The notes beneath the pieces were generated by a model. The model was not told where the DNA came from. It did no database searches and saw only the letters and a program-made list of their open reading frames with translations. Shown here in pieces: positions 23,546-27,545 of a stretch of DNA of 27,545 bases. The position numbers were made by a program, and so were the translations under genes. Numbering within the stretch: the first letter of the stretch is position 1; each line of letters begins with the position of its first letter. The stretch spans positions 1 through 27,545 of IMG/VR virus record IMGVR_UViG_3300025120_000421, one strand, 5' to 3'. The DNA is from a virus.

Positions 23546-24212
23546 ATGCACATACTGTGGCAAAGAGTTTGCAAAGGAACGTACACTACAGGTACATCTG
23601 TGCGAACCTAAGAGAAGATACCTACAACGAGATGAGAAATGGGTAGTAAATGCATTCATGGTATTCCAAAGATTCTACCAGATACACCAACATAATTCAA
23701 AGACCAAGACATATGATGAATTTGTTAAGAGTCCGTACTACAATGCTTTTGTAAAGTTTGGTAGATTTATTATGCATATAAATCCTTTATACCCAGAGAA
23801 ATATATTGAGTTTGTATTGAAATCAAAAATAAAACTGGATCACTGGTCGAGAGATGATTTGTATGAAACGTATCTAATCGAAGCACTAAAATCAGAACCG
23901 GTGGAGGCCGCATTACAAAGAAGTATTGCAACAATGATGGATTGGGCTACTGAACAAAACGCACAATGGCCTGACTACTTTAGATTGGTCAACACCAACA
24001 GGGCAGTTCAACACATACAACAAGGCAAGATAAGTCCATGGTTACTGTTAGGTTGCAGTGCAGGAAAAAGAATGTTAAAATCATTTAACGATGAACAATT
24101 ACAAATGATTGAAAGATTTATAAACACCAGTTTCTGGCCAAGCAAGTTGAAAAGTTACCCAGCGGATCATATGCTCGTGCAAGACACGGCGAGAGAGGCT
24201 AAAATTGTCTAA
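23529..24212 (+). CDS. N-terminal zinc-finger protein, 227 aa
   Basis: The first 30 residues form a C2HC-type finger: Cys7-x2-Cys10 (CTYCGKEF), then His23 and Cys25 (VHLCEPKRR). The GKEFAKERTLQVH spacing is that of a classical C2H2 finger with the last His replaced by Cys. The rest is helical (MVFQRFYQIHQH, YYNAFVKFGRFIMHINPLYP, DHWSRDDLYETYL) with a Trp-rich C-terminal half. I do not recognise the body. A DNA- or RNA-binding role is suggested by the finger alone. The ATG lies 17 bases inside the previous gene. Confidence 0.7.
   Translation: MASTNKCTYCGKEFAKERTLQVHLCEPKRRYLQRDEKWVVNAFMVFQRFYQIHQHNSKTKTYDEFVKSPYYNAFVKFGRFIMHINPLYPEKYIEFVLKSKIKLDHWSRDDLYETYLIEALKSEPVEAALQRSIATMMDWATEQNAQWPDYFRLVNTNRAVQHIQQGKISPWLLLGCSAGKRMLKSFNDEQLQMIERFINTSFWPSKLKSYPADHMLVQDTAREAKIV
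24191..24198 (+). promoter_or_regulatory. Ribosome-binding site deciding a TTG start
   Basis: GAGAGAGG ends 6 bases before TTG at 24205. This strong purine run supports the TTG as the start of the 77-residue gene. Confidence 0.55.
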
Positions 24213-24438
24213 GATAGATTTAGAGGTTTCAGATAATTTAGAATTTGATGATGGAGATTGTGCAGTGATTATAAAAAACGATGGTACAATAGGAAAAGTT
24301 ATAATACCAAAAATGGATACGGAAATGCTTAACACAGAAGGCTACAGAAAACTTCTAGATGTAATTGAAATATTACAACCAGGGTCTAAAGAAAAATTTA
24401 TAAAATTTAACGAAAAAGACAAAGGAAGTGTACACTAA
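24205..24438 (+). CDS. Small acidic protein with TTG start, 77 aa
   Basis: No family recognised. The 77 residues read as an acidic strand (IDLEVSDNLEFDDGDCAVIIKNDG), then IGKVIIPKMDTEM, then a helix GYRKLLDVIEIL. TTG is taken as start: a strong ribosome site precedes it, there is no in-frame ATG before the conserved-looking strand, and it overlaps the previous stop by 8 bases. It ends in TAATG with the polymerase-like gene. Its tight coupling to that gene makes a partner role possible. Confidence 0.7.
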   Translation: MSKIDLEVSDNLEFDDGDCAVIIKNDGTIGKVIIPKMDTEMLNTEGYRKLLDVIEILQPGSKEKFIKFNEKDKGSVH

Positions 24439-25028
24439 TGCCTGATGTAGATATAGATTTTTTTGACAGAGATGGCGTTTTAAAATTGTTTAAGCATACC
24501 CCTGCTACAATAATAAAAGAAAATAAAACAGAGAAACACAAAACTGGTGTTTACTTCCATGCTGTGCCTGAACATCCGGTTACTAAACATTCTAGTTTAG
24601 ATTACAAGAAAGCGGAAGACAGAGGATATTTTAAGGTAGACATGTTGAATGTTAACATTTACAAAGAGGTTAAATCAGAACAGGAACTTGTAGAACTAAT
24701 GATTCAAGAGCCTGACTGGGACATGCTGAAAGATACCAAAGTGGTAGAAAACCTTTTTCACCTGAATGGCCATTTCAACATAGTATCCAAGTTGCAACCT
24801 AAAAATATACAACAACTTGCGGCTGTACTAGCAATAATACGTCCTGCGAAGAGAGGACTTATGCATAAAGATTGGACAGATATTATGAAAGAAGTGTGGG
24901 TAAAACCAATAGATGGAAGTTACTTCTTTAAGAAATCACATGCTGTGGCGTATGCCCAGGCAATAGTAGTTCAGATGAATTTGATAAGCAGAGCTAAATA
25001 TAGTTTTGATGCACCACAACAAAGTTAA
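24438..25028 (+). CDS. Miniature DNA polymerase III alpha (DnaE)-like protein
   Basis: A 196-residue protein that reads like a condensed bacterial PolIII alpha core, in order. MPDVDIDFFDRD matches the PDxDxDF palm motif (Asp3, Asp5 = E. coli Asp401, Asp403). KHKTGVYFHAVP matches KHAGGVVIAP. GYFKVDMLNVN matches the FDFLGL motif (Asp68 = Asp555, third catalytic Asp). VENLFHLNGH...SKLQPKNIQQLAAVLAIIRPA matches FQLES...LQP...ALFRPG. FFKKSHAVAYAQAIVVQM matches FNKSHSAAYALVSYQ. The PHP, most fingers, beta-binding and OB regions of the ~1,160-residue enzyme are missing. Whether it still synthesises DNA, binds primer ends or blocks host PolIII cannot be told. TAATG coupling upstream. Confidence 0.75.
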   Translation: MPDVDIDFFDRDGVLKLFKHTPATIIKENKTEKHKTGVYFHAVPEHPVTKHSSLDYKKAEDRGYFKVDMLNVNIYKEVKSEQELVELMIQEPDWDMLKDTKVVENLFHLNGHFNIVSKLQPKNIQQLAAVLAIIRPAKRGLMHKDWTDIMKEVWVKPIDGSYFFKKSHAVAYAQAIVVQMNLISRAKYSFDAPQQS

Positions 25029-25299
25029 AAAGCTCAAAAAAACTCCCCAACACAAAATAGTAGACCTGTCTGACAATGGACCGATGACCGCTGTTGACTT
25101 CGTTGCACATCTAGATTTCATATGGCGTGATAAAAGTAAGAGGCCTATCAAGGTGTTGAACAAGCAATATCAAATGAGTAAGAGATGGATACGCAACGAA
25201 CTGCCGCATTGGCAGAAGATTTGGCACCCACGTGGTATCAATATTAGATGGGATCGCAGACAGCGGTCTTTTTTTTTGCGTGTTGTAAAAATTAAATAG
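25009..25299 (+). CDS. Small basic protein, 96 aa, last gene of the run
   Basis: A 96-residue strongly basic protein (HHNKVKKLKKTPQHK at the start, RRQRSFFLRVVKIK at the end). The middle, MTAVDFVAHLDFIWRDKSKRPIKVLNKQYQMSKRWIRNELPHWQ, looks like a helix-turn-helix-sized unit and may bind nucleic acid. No family is recognised. ATG at 25009 is preferred to TTG at 25006. It starts 20 bases inside the polymerase-like gene. An intrinsic terminator overlaps its last codons, and the T9 run there is prone to read errors that would change the last residues. Confidence 0.65.
   Translation: MHHNKVKKLKKTPQHKIVDLSDNGPMTAVDFVAHLDFIWRDKSKRPIKVLNKQYQMSKRWIRNELPHWQKIWHPRGINIRWDRRQRSFFLRVVKIK
25251..25277 (+). 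terminator. Intrinsic terminator overlapping a coding end
   Basis: GATCGC (25252-25257), loop AGACA, GCGGTC (25263-25268), then nine T (25269-25277). The stem has five Watson-Crick pairs and one T-G pair, plus a G-T pair outside. This is a textbook rho-independent terminator on the + strand, but it lies 22 bases before the stop of the basic-protein gene. Confidence 0.75.
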
Positions 25300-25666
25300 G
25301 TCTTCTGACTAACTGGATAGTCTTCCTTTTGACCCGTTTCTTTGAAATATCAGAAAGCCTTACTGTTGGACCATGGACTATTTCTATATCTTTTGCGTTC
25401 AATGTGACCAATGTTGTACGGAAATAACGGAAGTCACCTTTAAGGAATATGTTGATGGGTATTTTTCTATTTGATTCATGCCACCAAGTTTCGCCATGCT
25501 TTAGAAATATCATCTTGTCCTGCGGGTTCATTATCCTACCATAATCATAGAAACTAATGACATTAGAATCTTCGTTCTGTACTATACCTACAAACTCCAA
25601 ATCGCCTTTTCTTATGAGGCTTAGGAACGGGAACTTGTCCCTTAGAGTGTTAAAAATTTCGTTCAT
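25292..25666 (-). CDS. Unrecognised 124-aa protein, paralogue-like to 4781-5215
   Basis: A 124-residue protein of unknown function. It has FVGIVQNEDSNVISFYDYG, then HGETWWHESNRKIPINIFLKGDFRYFRTTLV and NAKDIEIVHGP. The INIFLKG-x-RYF-x-T...KDI...P pattern is shared with the protein at 4781-5215. The end is very basic (SKKRVKRKTIQLVRRP). It lies alone on the - strand, tail to tail with the basic-protein gene (8-base overlap) and back to back with the virion-type gene. Confidence 0.7.
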   Translation of the reverse strand: MNEIFNTLRDKFPFLSLIRKGDLEFVGIVQNEDSNVISFYDYGRIMNPQDKMIFLKHGETWWHESNRKIPINIFLKGDFRYFRTTLVTLNAKDIEIVHGPTVRLSDISKKRVKRKTIQLVRRPI

Positions 25667-25674
25667 TCTATATC

Positions 25675-25682
25675 TATAAATA
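25675..25682 (+). promoter_or_regulatory. T4-type late promoter
   Basis: TATAAATA, the exact T4 late promoter box read by the gp55/gp33-modified polymerase with no -35 element. It lies 16 bases before the ATG of the virion-type gene, giving a leader of about 10 bases. In T4 relatives such boxes mark structural genes. Confidence 0.7.
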
Positions 25683-25698
25683 CTGTTAAATATGTATT

Positions 25699-26502
25699 AT
25701 GCAAACAGTACAAAGGTATTTAATAAATCAACTGGTAATAGCCTACGTAAATGGTTATCACGGGAGGAACTCACAAGTGTACGATAGACGTCTAACACTA
25801 CATAGAGGAGTGAATAATCCACTTACATTCACGTTTAAAAACGAGGACCAAAAGGCCCAGGATATCACATCCAAGACGTATGAGCTTAATATCGTTGATT
25901 CTGAGAGCAAAAAAGCAGTTATTACAAAGACTCTTTCAATACTAGACGACGGATCAACTGTAAGCACAAAAGGTGATGCAAGTTGCACTATTTCAGAAAG
26001 TGACCTATTACCATTAGATGCAAAATTTTACAACTTTGCAATTCGTGAAGTAAAATCAGATGGTAGTAGAGAGATCACATATGCAGACACAGGATACGCG
26101 GCGGCTGGTTCAGTTGAACTTTTAGATGGTGCATATCCGGAGTTCGTTGCAAGTACAGAAGTATCAAGTTTCACAGCAGTGGGTGGACCTCTGGGGCATA
26201 CCTCAGGAAATATTGATGCAAGACCAGGAATCAACAATAACAAAGCATTACACACAATCGCAGTGTACACAAAAAACTTCACAGGCACAGTGAGAGTGCA
26301 AGGAACAATGAGTGCTTCGCCACAGAACGCAGATTATTTTGATATTACCACAGAAGGTGCAGGATCACCTGCAAACACTTTCTCTAGTTCAACCACAGTT
26401 ACCAATTTTAACTTTACCGGTGTTTATCACGGAGTAAGGTTTAGTTGGGGCAACGACTCTGGTAATACTGGAGTGATTGACAAAATCCTATATAGACAGT
26501 AA
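25699..26502 (+). CDS. Probable virion structural protein
   Basis: A 267-residue, Ser/Thr/Gly/Asn-rich, beta-type protein. The first domain (about 25-110: VYDRRLTLHRGVNNPLTFTF, AQDITSKTYELNIVD, DGSTVSTKGDASCTI) resembles the immunoglobulin-like or BppU-type N-terminal domains of phage baseplate and fibre proteins. The second half (GTVRVQGTMSAS, TTVTNFNFTGVYHGVRFSWGND) looks like a beta-sandwich. A late promoter upstream fits a capsid or tail component. No collagen repeats or chaperone domain are seen. It has its own transcription unit, flanked by early-type genes. Confidence 0.65.
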   Translation: MQTVQRYLINQLVIAYVNGYHGRNSQVYDRRLTLHRGVNNPLTFTFKNEDQKAQDITSKTYELNIVDSESKKAVITKTLSILDDGSTVSTKGDASCTISESDLLPLDAKFYNFAIREVKSDGSREITYADTGYAAAGSVELLDGAYPEFVASTEVSSFTAVGGPLGHTSGNIDARPGINNNKALHTIAVYTKNFTGTVRVQGTMSASPQNADYFDITTEGAGSPANTFSSSTTVTNFNFTGVYHGVRFSWGNDSGNTGVIDKILYRQ

Positions 26503-26505
26503 AAT
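26477..26505 (+). promoter_or_regulatory. Sigma70-type promoter for gp61
   Basis: TTGACA (26477-26482), 17-base spacer, TAAAAT (26500-26505, five of six). The expected start at about 26512 falls at the ATG at 26513, which would give a leaderless message. The -35 lies in the end of the virion-type gene. Confidence 0.55.
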
Positions 26506-26512
26506 ATAAGGT

Positions 26513-27526
26513 ATGAACCTGATCCAATCTACTATTCTGACGAGTCTACCCGCGGGTAGGAAAAAAACTCCAAGCGGATGGATTTCGTTCAATGCTCCTT
26601 GCTGTGTACACCACGGTGAAACTGCTGACAAGAAAAAACGTGGAGGCATCATGACTAGCATGGACGGAACTGTTTCGTACCATTGTTTCAACTGTGGATT
26701 CAAAGCAAGTTATGTAATAGGAAGAAAACTTACATTCAAGATGAGACAGTTCATGGGATACATTGGCGTACCTGATGACACAATACGTAAATTAGCAATC
26801 GAGGCCATGCGTGAAGAAGAGGGCGATATCAAATATGAAAAGAAAAAATTTGTTACATTCAAGAAAAAACAATTGCCAAGTCAGGCAAGATCGCTAGGCG
26901 ATTGGTTGGAAGAATACACAATAGGAACAATGCCAACAGAACAACAAAGCAAGATTGATAACATGTTGAACTACCTGGCAGGTAGGGGTATAGGCGCAGA
27001 TTGGTATGACTTTATGTACTCGCCTGACAAACACTGGGACGTTAACAAAAGATTGTTGATACCATTCTATTGGCGGGGAGACATAGTAGGATTCACGGGT
27101 AGGATGTTTGAACAGTCTGATAAGGTCAAATACTACACAGACGTACAACCGGGATATGTTTTCAACATGGACGCACAGGACTGGACAAGGAAGTTTGTAT
27201 TGGTCACTGAAGGACCGTTCGATGCAATTACCGTTTCTGGTGTTAGTATACTGGGTTCAGAGATAAATGATACACAGCGAGAGCTGATAGACGGACTAGG
27301 TAGACAGGTAATTGTTGTGCCAGACAGAGATGCTCCAGGAGAGAAACTTATTAACCAAGCAATGGAATTTGGATGGAGTGTTGCATTTCCAGAATGGGAA
27401 GACGGAGTTGACGACGTGGCCGATGCTGTGTTAAAATACGGTAGACTGTTTACTATACAATCGATACTGAAAACAACAGAGCGAAGTAAACTTAAGATAG
27501 ATTTGAAGAGAAAGATGTATGGCTGA
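26513..27526 (+). CDS. gp61: gp61-like DNA primase
   Basis: T4 gp61 family primase that makes short RNA primers with the gp41 helicase. It has 337 residues (T4 342). The N-terminal zinc-binding part is NAPCCVHHGE with Cys30/31 and His33/34, then YHCFNCGF with Cys58 and Cys61; T4 has Cys at all four sites, so His seems to take one. The middle has LLIPFYWRGDIVGFTGRMF, and the Toprim core is VLVTEGPFDAITV (Glu about 234) and VVPDRDAPGEKL (the DxD-type acidic pair). The C-terminal helix region is Lys-rich. The end overlaps the next start by 8 bases. Confidence 0.9.
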   Translation: MNLIQSTILTSLPAGRKKTPSGWISFNAPCCVHHGETADKKKRGGIMTSMDGTVSYHCFNCGFKASYVIGRKLTFKMRQFMGYIGVPDDTIRKLAIEAMREEEGDIKYEKKKFVTFKKKQLPSQARSLGDWLEEYTIGTMPTEQQSKIDNMLNYLAGRGIGADWYDFMYSPDKHWDVNKRLLIPFYWRGDIVGFTGRMFEQSDKVKYYTDVQPGYVFNMDAQDWTRKFVLVTEGPFDAITVSGVSILGSEINDTQRELIDGLGRQVIVVPDRDAPGEKLINQAMEFGWSVAFPEWEDGVDDVADAVLKYGRLFTIQSILKTTERSKLKIDLKRKMYG

Positions 27527-27545
27527 TTACAATAACAACGAACCA
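27519..27545 (+). CDS. Start of a further gene (3' end missing)
   Basis: ATG at 27519 overlaps the gp61 stop and opens MADYNNNEP to the window end. A purine run (AAGAGAAAG) lies about 5 bases before it. Only nine codons are visible, so no product can be named. In T4 the helicase gene 41 lies beside gene 61, which makes it one candidate. Confidence 0.4.

Overview
The window is a piece of a T4-like myovirus genome, most likely a marine one infecting picocyanobacteria or SAR11-type bacteria. The reasons are: T4 core replication and recombination genes (gp32, UvsX, UvsY, UvsW, gp61 primase); AT-rich DNA; genes packed almost without gaps, with ATGA and TAATG overlaps; short promoters buried in upstream genes; and a large block of sugar-modification genes of the kind known from marine T4-like phages. 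No photosynthesis gene is present, so the host cannot be fixed from this window. No gene-free stretch exceeds 50 bases. No tRNA, rRNA, CRISPR, transposase or integrase was seen.

Layout. (1) 1-4110, + strand: the end of gp32, an unrecognised gene, uvsX behind a perfect sigma70-type promoter, a small acidic protein, uvsY, and a HAD-family phosphatase-like gene. (2) 4107-19057, mixed strands: a ~15 kb accessory cassette of surface-glycan type. It holds five DxD or GT61-type glycosyltransferases, four copies of one divergent capsule/glycan-transferase-like family, three FkbM-type methyltransferases, an SGNH hydrolase, a 2-oxoglutarate oxygenase-like protein, GDP-mannose 4,6-dehydratase, an AsnB-type amidotransferase and a GNGPS-motif protein. 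Two blocks (5802-9213 and 10319-11056) are on the - strand. (3) 19046-25299: a SprT-type metalloprotease (-), then a + strand operon with an early promoter: a HARP-like protein, uvsW, small unknown genes, a gp62-like clamp-loader subunit, a zinc-finger protein and a 196-residue protein resembling a miniature bacterial DNA polymerase III alpha subunit. It closes with a strong intrinsic terminator. (4) 25292-27545: a small - strand gene, a virion-type protein behind a T4 late promoter (TATAAATA), the gp61 primase, and the first codons of a further gene.

Working together: the core genes coat ssDNA (gp32), load recombinase on it (UvsY, UvsX), remodel forks and branches (UvsW, perhaps with the HARP-like partner) and prime lagging strands (gp61). 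The cassette has the parts to make, transfer and decorate sugars, probably altering the host surface or coating virion parts; that is inference. The most unusual items are the mini-PolIII-alpha-like protein, inverted repeats at all four convergent gene ends, and a terminator lying inside a coding sequence.
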